Assembly (NCBI RefSeq): GCF_050624435.1 | Contig: NC_134538.1 | Span: 126,028,937 to 126,092,936 of the forward strand | Source: Tenrec ecaudatus | Lineage: Eukaryota; Chordata; Mammalia; Afrosoricida; Tenrecidae | Direction of reading: 5' to 3' | Length of the DNA: 64,000 bases | Part shown: positions 1-11,632 of the stretch, in pieces | Numbering within the stretch: the stretch's first letter is position 1 | Layout of the letters: the number at the start of each line of letters is the position of its first letter | Translations under genes and position numbers: made by a program | The notes under the pieces: generated by a model | Told to the model about the DNA's origin: nothing | Seen by the model: only the letters and a program-made list of their open reading frames with translations | The model's database searches: none

Positions 1-236
1 CAGAAACATGGGTAAAGAGAGACAGCGAGATAAGAAAACAAGAATAATTTATAATTTATCAAGAGGTCACCAAGATGGGAGGGAGGGTAGAAAGAGGAGC
101 TGATACCAAGGGCTAAAGTAGAAAAAATATTTAGAAAATGATGATGGTGACATATGTACAAATGTGCTTGATACAGTGGATGTGTGGAATGTTGTATAAG
201 CTGTAAGAGCCCCCAATAAAATGATTTGTAAAATAA
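1..236 (+). mobile_element. LINE-1 3' end
   Basis: This is the terminal part of a tenrec-type L1 3' UTR. It carries the recurring landmarks 'gctgataccaaggg', 'gtacaaatgtgcttga' and a final 'ccccaataaaatga' poly(A) signal near 210-225. The same landmarks recur at 6780-6900, 20120-20250 and 32090-32215. The copy is cut by the window start. Confidence 0.8.
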
Positions 237-655
237 TAGTATTAATTAATTTTTTAAAATCTTACCAGAAAAACAGAAGACTTATACAAGAAAAACTACA
301 AAATATTCCTTCAAGAAACCCAAAAGAACTTATAGAAATGGAACAAGTTACCATAGTCCTGGATAGGCAGACTAAATATTGTGAAAATGTCAATGTTATC
401 AAAATTACTTTAATGCAATTCAATGAAATTCCAAACAAAAGGAAAAACTAATTACCAACTTTGTATGGAGAGAACAGAAGTGTAGGATAAATAAAACACT
501 TTAAAAATAAGAACAAAGTAGAAAGCCTTTCACTTTTAGACCTTAAAACCTACTACTACACAGCCACAGTGATCAAAATGGTCTGGTACTGGTATGATAG
601 ATATGAAGAACAATGGATTAGAATTGAAAGGCCAGAAATACAACCCAAGTACTTA
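237..655 (+). pseudogene. Old LINE-1 ORF2 fragment (between reverse transcriptase and C-terminus)
   Basis: Translation in two frames gives stretches typical of L1 ORF2 downstream of the RT core: a 'MDRQTKYCENVN'-like block near 355-395 and 'VWYWYDRYEEQW' near 580-620. Internal deletions and frame breaks show it is dead. The sequence appears to continue after the insertions at 656-2345, so this and 2346-3520 are probably one old L1. Confidence 0.7.
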
Positions 656-1463
656 TTTTTTGTTTTTATTGGTGGTGGGTTTTTTTTAATTATTAATTGG
701 GAGTTAATACAATATCATTCCATAGTTCAATCACATCAAAAATTGTATAATGGCCACCCCAATCATTTTCCAAACATTTGTTTCCTTCCTGGACTCCTTG
801 ACATCATCTCCCTTTTACCTCCACCATTGTGCCCCCCACTCCCCGAAACGGATTCTACTTGCCGTCCCTATAGGCTCAGCAATCCTGAGTTTCGTACACT
901 GGAAAACAGAAAAACATGTACCACAACTTTAAGAGGGTGACTTCCAATGACATAACACCTCCAAGAATACACCCTAATATGAACAAACAAAAACAAAATA
1001 AGAATACAAAAAGTATTGTAAACCAGATCAGGTGAAGCATACATCAGAAGGGAGATCAACTGACAAAATTTTAACTGCTCAAGTCAAATTTATGCCTTTG
1101 AACTTCTATATTCATCACGCCAATGCACAGGCACTCTGTTTAATAAGGACCTTCTTCCCATCCCTCCATTGTGGATAGAGGGAGTTCGCCGGAAACTTCT
1201 CTCCTATGGAGTTTCTGCAGAGAATCTCGGGCTCCCGCTGACATCTATAGCCTTCTGCAGACCAGTTTCTCACAATTTAGGCTCAGATACGAATCCCTCC
1301 TTCAAGTTAGGATCATATGATTTACCATCCTTCGGTGACTGATGATGGTGCGCTTCTTCCATGCAGACTTAGTTGACATCTCGCTTAGATGGCTGCTTGT
1401 TTGGAGACAAGCCTTTAAGACCCCAGATGCTATTGTACTGGTACCTGAAGACCATCTAATTTC
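656..1463 (-). mobile_element. LINE-1 3' UTR (older subfamily), antisense
   Basis: Read on the minus strand this is an L1 3' UTR. It starts from a T-rich end near 656-690 and runs through 'gatgatgtcaagg' and 'caaatgtttgg' blocks that recur in sense at about 7005-7185. Blocks near 1380-1440 match the 3' UTR landmark 'aagcctttaagacccca' found in every L1 of the window. It lies inside the plus-strand ORF2 remnant and is itself interrupted by the next element. Confidence 0.65.
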
Positions 1464-2278
1464 ATTTGTTTGTTTGTTTGTTTTTAATTTATTTACTGCA
1501 TTTTAATCATTTTATTAGGGGTTCATACAACTCTTATCACAATCCATCCATACATCAATTGTGTAAAGCACATTTGTACCTTCATTGCCCTCATCATTCT
1601 CAAAACATCTGCTCTCCACCCAAGCCCCTGGCATCAGCTCCTCATTTCCCCCCTCCCTCTTTTCTCCCCCCTCCCTCATGAACCCTTGATAATTTACAAA
1701 TTATTATTTTGTCATATCTTGCCCTGTCCGGCGTCTCCCTTCACCCATTTTTCTGTTGTCCATCCCCCAAGGAAGAGGTCACATGTAGATCCTTGTAATT
1801 GGTTCCCCCTTTCCAACCCACCCTTCCTCCACCCTCCCAGTATCGCCACTCACACCACTGGTCCTGAAGGGATCATCCGCCCTGGATTCCTTGTGTTTCC
1901 AGTTCCTATCTGTACCAGTGTACATCCTTTGGTCTAACCAGATTTGTAAGGTAGAATTGGGATCATGATAGTCGGGGAGGAGGAAGCATTTAGGAACTAG
2001 AGGAAAGTTGTATTTTTCGTCGTTGCTACATGGCACCCTGACTGGCTCATCTTAAAGGTTTGAAGGTAAACAAGCGGCCATCTAGCTCAGAAGCAACGAA
2101 GTCCACATGGAAGAAGCACACCTGCCCATGTGATCACAAGATGTCGAAGGGATCAGGTATCAGGCATTATCAGAACAAAAATCATATCACTGTGAATTAG
2201 TGGGGGAGTACGAAGTGGAGACCCAAAGCCCATTTGTAGGCCACTGGACACCCCCTTACAGAAGAGTCTCAGGGAGGC
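1464..2278 (-). mobile_element. 5'-truncated LINE-1 3' UTR insertion with perfect target-site duplication
   Basis: An 815-bp antisense L1 3' end begins with a T-rich tail at 1464-1500. It runs through 'cattttattaggggttcata', 'gccctggcatcagctcc' and 'agaattgggatcatgatag' landmarks. The 13-bp sequence accatctaatttc flanks it exactly at 1451-1463 and 2279-2291, so both ends are defined. It was inserted into an older L1 3' UTR, making a three-level nest with the outer ORF2 fragment. Confidence 0.85.
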
Positions 2279-2345
2279 ACCATCTAATTTCTGTGCTACA
2301 TTTTGCTCATATCTTCTGTGTTCTCTGAGGGTAAGAAATACCTAA

Positions 2346-3520
2346 TTTATGATAAAGAACTAAAACACATTAAATGGGCAAGAAACAGTGCTGGAAAAAC
2401 TAGATCTTTGCCTGCAAAAGAATGAAACAAGAACCATATCTCACACCGTGTACAAAAATGAACTCAAAATGCGTCAAAGACCTTGTTATAAATCACACCA
2501 TTATTGAGGCCATCAGCAAAAATATGGGGACAAACTTAAGAACCCTAATACAAGGCATAAATATACACTACCAAACAAAATGAAAAATGTCCACACTATA
2601 GAAAACAAAATAAACAACTGCAACTCACTAAAAATATGATGTACGCACAACTCAACACTCATCCAAAGAATCAACAGAGAACCCACGGATTGGGGAAAGA
2701 TACTCAGTAATAATACACCAGATACAGGACTAATCTCCAAAATTTATAACAAAACTATAACATCTTTAAAAATCCCAAATAATCTAATCAAAAATTGGTA
2801 CAAGAATAGACAATTTACCAAAGATGACATCTAGGTGACCAACAACCATATATAGAATTGCTCTCAGTCAAGAGCAATAAGAGAAATAAAAATGAAAACA
2901 ATAAGATATCACATCGGACACTTTTGGCAACATTCAATAAAATGGAAAATATAAATGCTGAAGAGATATGGAGAGATAGGAACACTTTTACATTGCTGGT
3001 AGGACTGTTAAATTGAACAACCATTATAGAAATCAATATGGCATTTCCTTAAATCAATGCAAATCCAAGTGCCTGATGATCCAGCAACCTTTCTACTGGG
3101 TGTACACACACCCTAAAGAAATTAAGAGCATAACATGGACAGATACATGGAACGTGTACACAGAATAAACAAAAAACTCCAAATATAGAGGAATGAGTAA
3201 ACAATCCCTAGTACCTTCATACTATGGGATTTTATGCATCAAATGTAGAGAATATTATGCTCAGCAAACTCAATCTTACAAAAATAAATATTCAATATCA
3301 CGGTTATTATAAGGAAAAACAAAGAAGAAATGTGGTTTATACACCAATAGACAAGACTTTGATGACGACGAGGAGGCCAGGGACAGGATTGATAACAGTG
3401 AGAAGTGAGGGATGAAGGGAGGGACAAGAAAACCAAAACAAAGCAATGGAGGGTTTAATAGAAATGGGGGGGGGACCCAAAAAACCCACCTTAAATAAAT
3501 AACCAAAAAATTGCTCCATT
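2346..3520 (+). pseudogene. Degenerate LINE-1 ORF2 C-terminal region
   Basis: Conceptual translation shows L1 ORF2 blocks in order: 'DICLQKNETRTISHTVYKN' near 2400-2460, 'REPTDWGKIL' near 2680-2710, 'GLISKIYNK' near 2730-2755, 'YGEIGTLLHCW' near 2965-3000, and a stretch corresponding to 'MEYYAAL' near 3230. Many in-frame stops and frameshifts are present. It aligns with the intact C-terminus at 39182-39919, but is far more diverged. Confidence 0.75.
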
Positions 3521-3639
3521 AAAAAAAAAATCCTTACCCCTCCGATCTAAATACTGATCTGTTTGGCATGTTTTTAAAAAGCCAGGCGGGGGGCATAAAA
3601 CTTGTCTTTAGTGACATACAAGTTCATTTCAAACATATA

Positions 3640-3765
3640 GAAAAAGGAAAACGCTTGTAGCAACATTGAAAGATCCTATGAGCAAAGTATTGAACGATGC
3701 AGGGAGCATCAAACAAAGATGGGAAGACGACGCAGAGTCACTGTTCCCAAAAGAACTAGTCTGCT
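3640..3765 (+). mobile_element. RTE-type LINE fragment
   Basis: The stretch around 3690-3765 ('gaacgatgcagggagcatcaaa', then 'agagtcactgtt') matches the RTE segment seen at 49820-49880 (sense) and 13900-13975 (antisense), just upstream of the reverse transcriptase core. It is a short fragment only. Confidence 0.55.
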
Positions 3766-3925
3766 CACAGTAACCTTATACAGGATTCCTGAGGGAATGC
3801 ATTTTTTCAGGAGAGCCTCCTATTTCTCCCATGGATAGGCTGGTGAGTTTGAACATCTGACCTTTCGGTTAGCAACCCAACACCTGAACCACAGTTGCTC
3901 CCAGAGCTCCATGGAGCTGATATGC
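3766..3925 (-). mobile_element. tRNA-derived SINE (AfroSINE/tenrec type)
   Basis: Antisense SINE body: 'ctcctatttctcccatgg', 'gaacatctgacctttcggttagcaaccc' and a tRNA-like B-box region near 3850-3880. It is diverged and lacks a clean tail. Confidence 0.6.
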
Positions 3926-6590
3926 CTATGAACTGGAAGAGGTGTCTGCAGACATGCTATGGGGGCTGTATATGGCTCCCCAGGGGCAGATTTGTGAGGT
4001 TTGCCTTTCACCTGCTTACAAATACATTGAGGAAAACACTATGCAAAATGACCTTCTGTGGCAGTTAGAAAAGGAGACGTGTGAAGTGGCTTTCAGCAGT
4101 CAGCCAGATTTCTCCAGGGGCCACCTCTCAACCACTGCGCTGCAGTGCCTCTCACTAGGGCTCTGCGGGAGTGATCACTAAGGGGATCAATTGCAACTAA
4201 GAACACATGATGGGCTCAAGTCTTCAGCCACTTCATTTCATCACAAATACTAGCAATTCATCAAAAGCTGGATACACTGATATTTCTAAAAAATATATAT
4301 AGTTTCACTGCCGATTGCTGCTGTTACTCATAACACCAAACTGGCAACAATTAGGGAGAGGGGGCAGGGACTGGGGCTGGGTTCCGAGTTGGTCTGAATG
4401 CAACAAAAACAACGCATTTTCCCAGTATTTACTGAGCACCACCTCACATACATGTGGCTGGCATGGAGATAATGACATCAAGATGAGAAACATGACTCCG
4501 TCGAGTGAGGAACACAGTCTAGAAAAGGCAATGCTAACATTAGGGACACTTAAGGAAGCATTGTGGCCATGCAAAGATGAAGTGCCCCAAGGCCCTGATA
4601 TCACTTAATGGAAAAAGGCTGTGGTCAGGGAGGATCCCTTGGAGAGTTCTAGCGTACTCACGGGTCCTCGTGAGCACAATGTTTCATTGTCTATCACGTT
4701 GAGAGTTGAGGCCTACGAACGAACGAACGAAGCCAATTGTCTTCTAGAGTCCAACGTCCCTCTTTGAGCGTGCTCCCTGGGAAACCAGCATATTCTGCAC
4801 TTCTACAAACCCTCTCTCCATTCTCATCTAGCCCCAAATTCTCAAAGCTCAGATTTCTAAAATAACCAACCGACAAGGTCAAATTGGACAGGGATCCTTT
4901 CTGATGGAAGGTGTTCATGGTGTTGTAAATGATTTAAATAGAATTCTGCCCTGTGGTTGGAAAGGATCCCTGAGAGACAAGATCAACGTCTCCTGAGAGG
5001 GTTCATGTAATGTCAGTTTAAGTTCACAGAGCTCGATGGACCAGGGTCAACACTGAGTCCCAGCCACAGAGTGCGTTCTGCACAAAGGATGGAAAGAACA
5101 AAGACAAATACATGAAACGCTTTTTTTAATAAAACCCAAGTGCAGAAAAATGGCTTCTTATTTTATGTTAAAAGCAGAAGAAAATGTCTTCGGCTATTAA
5201 GAATAAAGGAAGATTTTCTTAAGGAATATGTTTTAAATTACTAATGTGACTGTGGAGAAGTAAGGAATGATAGGGTCGTGTAAAACTCCCACACTCTTCT
5301 GGTACTTAGAGAATTTCTAAGAGGTGTGTGTGTTTCAGCCTAGACCTCCAGCATCCTCTCTCCGGAGGGGTCTTCTCCGGTGAAGGTAGGGAGGAGAAGG
5401 ATGGGTTGCCCTTTCTCCTACCCAATCCTCACCTCGGATCGCCACTGCAGCCAGCTCAGCTTAGCCGGCCCTCTGTTTTTCATGTGATGCTTCTGTTTCA
5501 GATTTCATTGGAACAAAAGGCCTGTTGCTGTTCGCTGCCATGGTGACTCTGTGGCCGACAGAATCAAAACAGTTGTGTCCATAGGGTTTTTATTGGCCAC
5601 TTTTCCGAAGCAAGTATCAGGCCTTTCTTTTTCATGTGTCTCACTCTCTGCCTCCCACAGATGAACCCTGCTGGGACTGAAGCACCATCAGAGTGACGCT
5701 CAAGCCACAACAGTAACACTCACTGACAGAGGGGGGGGGGGATTTGGTGATAACGTTCATCGAGAGAGCAGATGAAATAGTAGCAATTATGAATACTAAC
5801 AATACGTGCCAATCTTCGCTGAGCATTTACCATTCCCAGGCCTTCTCCCAAGTCTATTGCTTAGATGAGCTTTTCAGCCTGACAGCCAGTTGATGAGGTG
5901 GAATAGATGATGTCATTTGAAAGGCATTCTTTGTCTTCTCCAAGCCACAAATTCGCTGTAATATTTCTGGGGCACATGATTCACCAGAATCCTTCCAAGG
6001 CTTCTTCTGCTTATCAATGCATCAGGTCAACTGATATGAATTCCTGCAGGGAATACTTGTGTTTTGGAGAAACCAGCCCAGCCATTTCAAATCTCACTAA
6101 AGATCGATGTTGGCTAAGGAATCCTCGGAGGATCCTTCTGAAATTGCTCCTGCAGGTGTACTGGCTTGTACTTCTGTTGGCAAAAGCCTTGCCACCCTGC
6201 ACCCTGTAAGCACTGCAGCGTTTGTATCTGTTACACGGATCGATTAAAATAAAAACAAAGAATCTTACTTTGTCTTCTGGTTGCCATTTTCTAAGTTCAA
6301 CTAGATTAACAAGGTTCCTTAGATTCAACTTTTATTATCATGGACTACTCTATCATCACCGAGCATTGGTGGCCCAGATACACATGCAATTGTCACTTCA
6401 GATCGCACCATGGCACCCATTAGGGGGAGCATCCTTCAGCTCCTCGCCACCTAAGTGAGTTGGCTTCTGTCTGTCTCACCTGGAGCTCCATCAGCAGTGA
6501 GAACCTGATTCATCAGTGACCACCTCATTGGACACTTAACTGTGGCCAGGCAAACAGAAGCGTCTGACTTCAGCGTCCACTAGCAAACAA
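3926..6590. other. Unassigned sequence, no gene recognised
   Basis: No convincing exon, RNA gene or full transposon is seen. Scattered blocks (4430-4620, 'tatttactgagcacc'; 5800-5890) look like very old mammalian interspersed repeats but are too diverged to name. There is a short GAAC tetranucleotide run near 4715-4731. Open frames here are all under about 105 codons and show no family resemblance. Confidence 0.5.
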
Positions 6591-6594
6591 ACAA

Positions 6595-6720
6595 ACTCAC
6601 TACCATTGAGTTGATGCTGACTCAGAGCAACCCTATGAGGAAGAGCTGCCTGTGAATTTCCAAAACCATAACTCTTATGCGGTTGAAAGCCCCGTCACTC
6701 TCCCACGGAGTGGCTCGTGC
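6595..6720 (-). mobile_element. tRNA-derived SINE, partial
   Basis: Antisense AfroSINE tail and body: 'cactaccattgagttgatgctgactcagagcaaccctat' is the reverse complement of the RTE-like SINE tail, followed by 'ttccaaaaccataactc'. The tRNA-like head is missing, replaced by the neighbouring L1 end. Confidence 0.65.
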
Positions 6721-6724
6721 TTGA

Positions 6725-6912
6725 AGGGAGATGTCGGACACCGGAAGATATGAGGGAAAACATGAGGAGCTGATACCAAGGGCTCAGGTAGAAAGCAAAT
6801 AGTCTGAGAATGATGAGGGCAACACATGTATGTACAAATGTGCTTGACACAATGGATGGATATATGGATTGTGATAAGAGTTCTAAGAACCCCCATTAAA
6901 ATGATTTAAAAA
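6725..6912 (+). mobile_element. LINE-1 3' end, short 5'-truncated copy
   Basis: It contains 'ggagatgtcggacacc', 'gaggagctgataccaaggg', 'gtacaaatgtgcttgacac' and a terminal 'cccccattaaaatga' poly(A)-signal variant followed by an A-rich tail. It aligns with the last 190 bp of the copies at 20021 and 31763. Confidence 0.75.
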
Positions 6913-7004
6913 CAAAAAGCTGCTGGCCTTGCAGCTAGCAGCCTGGTGTGAGACCACTATTTTACCAGAGGCCCCAGGGCAGCACTTATCCTGTTTCTGA
7001 AAAA

Positions 7005-7185
7005 GGGCAGCATTGGGGAAGACAGTTGTATACAGCGGGGGCGGCAGGTAAAAGGGAGATGATGTCAAGACGTCAGGAAGAAAAAGAATATTTGGAAACT
7101 GATTGTGGAAGCAATTGTACAATTCTGCTTGACCTGATTGAGCTAGGGAATGATATATGTATTAACTCCTAATTAAAGATAAATT
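7005..7185 (+). mobile_element. LINE-1 3' end, older subfamily
   Basis: Blocks such as 'aaagggagatgatgtcaag' and 'caattgtacaattctgcttgac', with a terminal 'cctaattaaagataaa', match the reverse complement of the L1 piece at 690-800. They are clearly diverged from the main L1 3' ends of the window. Confidence 0.55.
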
Positions 7186-7570
7186 TTAAAATAAAGACAG
7201 TGTAGTAAAATTGCCAGGCACTTCAAGGCTTCACTGGTTCCTGTAGGCAGATGTGTTTTTGCCTTCTTCATTCATTTATCAAGGTAACTTAAAATTTATG
7301 ACAAAATACACCTTGAATACGCTTTGCTGGTTCTGAGTATACTTTCAAGGTACCGATTCCAAGGTCCCGATCCTTTAGATATTTTTAAGATACTTTAAAG
7401 AAGCCAACTTACTTTAAAGTACCTAAAAATGTAGGCTTGAGCCCTTGGAATCTCTAAGCACCCCATGTCTCTAATGCAGTGGAAGGTGGGGTGGAAAGAG
7501 GGGAGGGATAAAAAGTGCTCTTAGACCACACTTTGAGAACCCCTGCCTCCAAACATCCTATCCTCTTTAA

Positions 7571-9526
7571 AAAAAAAAAATTATTGGGAGCTCATACAGC
7601 TCTCAACACAACCCATACATACATACATTGTGTCAAGCACATTTGTACATCATTTTCAAAACATTTTATTTCTACTTGCGTCCTTGGTATCAGCACATTT
7701 TCCCTCTCCCTCCCCCATGCTCCCTCTCTCATGAATCCTTGATAATTCATAAATTACTATTATTTGTTCATGTCTCACACTGAGTGATGCCTCCCTTCAC
7801 CCACTTTTCCATTGTCCATCCCCCTGGGAGGGGATTATATGTAGATCATTGTGATCGGTTTCCCCTTTCTCCCCACACCTTCCCCTCACCCTCCTGGTAT
7901 TGCTACTCTCATTATTGGTCCTGAGGGGTTTATCTGTCCTGGACTCCTGTTTTTCCAGCTCTTATCTGTACCAGTGTACATACTCTGGCCTAGCCAGATT
8001 TGTAAGGTAGAATTGGGGTCATGATAGTTTTGGGTAGGAAGGCTTAGAGAACTAGAGGAGAGTTGTATGTTTCATCATTGCTACACTGCACCCTGACTGG
8101 CTTCCCTTTTCCTTGTGACCCTTCTGTAAGGGAATGTGCAATTGTCTATAGCTGAGCTTTGTGTCTCCACTCCCCACTCCTCCTCCTTCACATTTATATA
8201 ACTTTTTGTTCTGGGTCTTTGATGCCTGATACCTGATCCCATCAACACCTCATGATCACACAGGCTGGTGTACTTCTTCAAAGTGGACTTTGTTGCTTTT
8301 TAGATAAATGGCAGCTTATGTATCTTCAAACTTTGAAGACCCCTTAAAGGGGGTCTGTATCTTTTGATAGTCGAGCACCATCCACTTTCTTCACCACATT
8401 TGCTTATGCACCCATTTTGTCTTCAGTGATTGTGTCAGGAAGGTGAGCATCAGGGAATGCCAGGTTATTAAAATAAAGTGTTCCTTCACTGAGGGAGTAC
8501 TTGAGTAGAGGCCCAATGTCTGTCTGCTACCGTAATACTTAACATATAAATATATGTACATAGACCTATTTCCCTAACATTACATCAAAATATATTTACA
8601 TGTGTACATGCCTGTATTTAGACCTCTATAAATGTCCTTTGCCTCCCAGTTCTTTCCTCTATGTCCTTTTACTTTCCTCTTGACCCACTATCATGTTTGG
8701 CCTTCATTTGGGTTTCAGTAATTCCTATCAGCTACATTTCCCTTGATCAAGCCCCATCAGTCACCCTATACCCTCCTCGCCATCAATTTTAGATCACTTG
8801 TTGTTCTCTTGTCCCTGGGTTGGTTGACAGCCACCCGCCCTTCCATTCCCCTGCCTTCACCTCTCCCATATCCCCCCAGAGCTGTTGGTCAGTTGTTTTC
8901 TCCTCCAGATTGTTTATCCCGCCTATTTTATCTAGATAGACATGCAGAGACAATGAAAAAGCACAAAAACAAGACAGTGCAAAACAACAACAAAAATGAC
9001 AAAAAAAGAAAACCCTATAAATAGTTTCAGGTCTGTTTGTTGACCTTTAGGAGTGTCTTCCAGTTGAGTCTGATGGGGTTCCATGCCCTGGTCCCAAATT
9101 GTATTTTTGGTATTTCCCCCAGGACTTCATTGCTTTGTTCCCCTTGCTGTTCTGTTGCACGCCCTTCGCGTTTTGTTCCGGTGTGGTGGGGTCAGATTGG
9201 GCACAATTCCCACACTGTGTCTCCAGTGTTGTCCATGGTAGCACTATGGGTCAGTGAGGGACATCATGTCTCGTGGTGGGGATGGCCCTATGGTCCTCTC
9301 TGTGCATTGGCTGCCTGAGCAGGAATATCATCCTCAGGGTTTGGTGGGCCAGGATATGTTCCATTCTCTCCCCTTGCCTCTTTGTTTTCTCTGGGGGTTC
9401 TGATCAGATTCACCCCGCTCCATGAGCTGTAGCTTCAGTGCTATCCTCTGAAGTGCATTCTTCAGGGGCTGGAGGCAGTCCACATAGTTAGTATTGGGTC
9501 CGGCCCCACAGAACTCTCCATTGAGA
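7571..9526 (-). mobile_element. LINE-1 3' UTR, about 1.95 kb, antisense
   Basis: Starts at a poly(T) run (7569-7580 on the plus strand) and reads through the whole known 3' UTR landmark series: 'gctcatacagctctc', 'accagtgtacata', 'gaattggggtcatgatag', 'gatacctgatccc', 'tgagggagtacttgag', 'catgtctcgtggtggg'. An imperfect flanking repeat (ctatcct followed by ctttt, with one small indel) at 7558-7570 and 9527-9540 is a plausible target-site duplication. No ORF2 sequence is included. The copy has a single version of the segment that is duplicated in the younger L1s at 40181 and 62241. Confidence 0.8.
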
Positions 9527-10084
9527 CTATCCTATTCTTTGGGATTTTCAAGCACTTGTTCTTTATAGGCTGACTGGCAAAGCTCTGTCAGTATATATTT
9601 AGAACTTTTTTTAGATTCCCCCCAAGATTTTACTGTCTTCAAATGCTATTTCCTGGAGGGCTTTCATTGCTTCCTTTGTATTATTCAATTAGGCATCTGA
9701 CCAAACTTGTTAGCAAAAGTTTTCCTCAAATTTGGTGTGAGCCTTTGAAAGAATATGTTCAATATTCAAATATTATATTGTCTCTGAAGGAATTGACTCG
9801 CTTAGTGGAAGATGAGTAATTAACCAATATCTTTTTCTTTTTGCAAATGAGAGCGTTTTCTTCATTGATCAACAAACACCCGTGCCAGAAAACAGGTCAA
9901 GTACTGCAGTGGACACAAAAGTTTATGAGTGTAAATTAGAATCCACTCTCGGTTATCAAAATGTTGCATTGTTTGATTCATTCTGGTGTGCTGTAGTGTA
10001 CAAGGATGTAAGAGGAAAGATAAGCATCCCATTAGATTTGCCAGGATTTTACTTGCTAACACATCCACGAATATCTTGCAGCAG

Positions 10085-10225
10085 GTGATGGAGAAATTCC
10101 ACCCCCATTGCAGTTGGTGAGGTTGGGGTGGCTTGAGTGCTGCCACCGTGTTGGAAGCCACGCCACCGGGATTTCAAATCCATGGTGGACAGTTGAGCTT
10201 CTAGACTAGGAAGGACCATCTAAAA
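10085..10225 (+). mobile_element. AfroSINE / RTE 5'-head repeat, partial
   Basis: 'gtggcttgagtgctgccaccgtgttggaagccacgccaccgggatttcaaatcc' type sequence matches the head of the RTE at 47285-47400 and the piece at 10618-10731. AfroSINEs and RTEs share such modules. It breaks off after 'ctagactaggaaggaccatct'. Confidence 0.55.
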
Positions 10226-10617
10226 GTTAACGCCAGGCAATCTACTTCTGAAAATTAGCCAATGAACACCCCATGGTTTACCACCAGAGTCGAGTTTTAT
10301 GGTGCAGGCAGTCACCATGGCAGCTGCTAGCAACAGCACAGTATTTTGTACCAAAAAAATGTTAAGCAGAAGCACAGAGTGAATAGCAGATCAAAAGTTA
10401 AGCCACGCTGGATAAAGGGAAGATCAGAGATTGAGTAGGAGAGGGGGCACACAGAATCCTATCTCCTTCCCAAACGTACTGGAGAAAGTCCATGGGGTTT
10501 CATGCCTACAGAGGGCTGTAGAGATCTAAGTTCAAGAACCACTGAATTAATCTAACTTCATTATTTATATGAAGATTGGACATCGTTTAAATATGAAAGA
10601 AATATCCACCACCAATA

Positions 10618-10731
10618 GAGCAGTTTGGCGTATTGTGGTGGCTTGCTGACTGCTGTAATGCAGGAAGTCATGACACTGGTATTTCAAATACTAGCAGAGT
10701 GTGGTGACAGATTTCAGTGGAACTCCTAGAC
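10618..10731 (+). mobile_element. AfroSINE / RTE 5'-head repeat interrupted by SPIN
   Basis: A second copy of the head module ('gtggtggcttgctgactgctg', 'tatttcaaatactagcag', 'ggaactcctagac'). The SPIN element at 10732 sits directly in its 'tccagacta' segment, at the TCTAGA-like position. Confidence 0.6.
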
Positions 10732-10935
10732 CAGTGGTTCTCAACCTTCCTAACGCCGCGACCCTTTCATACAGTTCCTCATGTTGTGGTGAACCCCCAA
10801 CCATAAAATTATTCTTGTTGCGACTTCATAACTGTAATCTTGCTACCGTTATGAATTCGGTGACCCCTGTGAAAGGGTCATTCGACACCCCACCCCCCAC
10901 CAAAGAGGTTGCAACCCACAGGTTGAGAACTGCTG
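10732..10935 (+). mobile_element. SPIN-type non-autonomous hAT transposon
   Basis: The ends are 'cagtggttctcaacctt' and 'aggttgagaactgctg', near-perfect terminal inverted repeats. The interior has the SPIN hallmarks 'cctcatgttgtggtga', 'acttcataactgtaat' and 'cccctgtgaaagggtc'. Flanking 8-mers tcctagac (10724-10731) and ttttagaa (10936-10943) each differ by one base from the nTCTAGAn target reported for SPIN. SPINs are cut-and-paste elements that entered several tetrapod genomes horizontally. This copy has no transposase. Confidence 0.92.
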
Positions 10936-11097
10936 TTTTAGAACATGGCAGATTAGGAAGAGAGACCTGAGACCATTAGCTTATGAATGGTTTCCATTCC
11001 TGGTTTTGTCTTTAGGCTGAATTCGTTTTTAAGGTGGAATTGTTAGGGATAGTTTGTGGCTAACATTAGGTAGTCAAGGGTTTGCCTTAGTATACAC

Positions 11098-11175
11098 AAG
11101 AGGGCTTCAAAAAGTTTGTGGAAACATGCCATAATCTTTGAATTTCATTTTTACATAAACTTTTTTGAAGCTTGC
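11098..11175 (+). mobile_element. Short palindromic MITE (mariner-like), copy 1
   Basis: 'agggcttcaaaaagtttgtgg' at one end and 'acttttttgaagct' at the other form imperfect terminal inverted repeats about 75 bp apart. The same design is seen at 37902-37978 and 32233-32285. No coding capacity. Confidence 0.6.
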
Positions 11176-11399
11176 TCATAGTATGTGGTGTATCTATGCA
11201 TAAAAAGCATTCAGGAAACACTTCCAGACGCACTGTAATAATGACGTCATAGTAGTAAGAATAATGTTTTGACGCATCATCTCACAGAGTAGCACGCATT
11301 GGTTATTACAATCATTGCATGCACCTCAAATTCTTAGTAGGCTTTACTGTGCTTGGTTCATAACTATGGGTTATTTGGAAGCCAGAAGTTTCTAACCCT

Positions 11400-11632
11400 A
11401 GAATCAGGCAATGAAATCTCTACAGACAGTAAAAGAATGCTGCCCTATTCAACGCTGGATGGTGAGCCACCTCTCAGATTGGAAGGCATTCCAAACCATA
11501 AGGATTGCCACCCGGGCCTTGCACATTTCAGTGATTTTGAAGATGGCCCTGGGCTGGCAGGGTTTTCTTCTGTTGCACACGGGGTCGCAATGAGTAAGCC
11601 AACTTCACAGCAACTAACAACCACATGGAGAA
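11400..11632 (+). mobile_element. AfroSINE with RTE-derived body and tail
   Basis: The body around 11440-11500 corresponds to the RTE leader at 47470-47540 ('cctctcagattggaaggcattcc'). The 3' end 'gggtcgcaatgagtaagccaacttcacagcaactaacaacca' is the shared AfroSINE/RTE tail. Confidence 0.65.
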
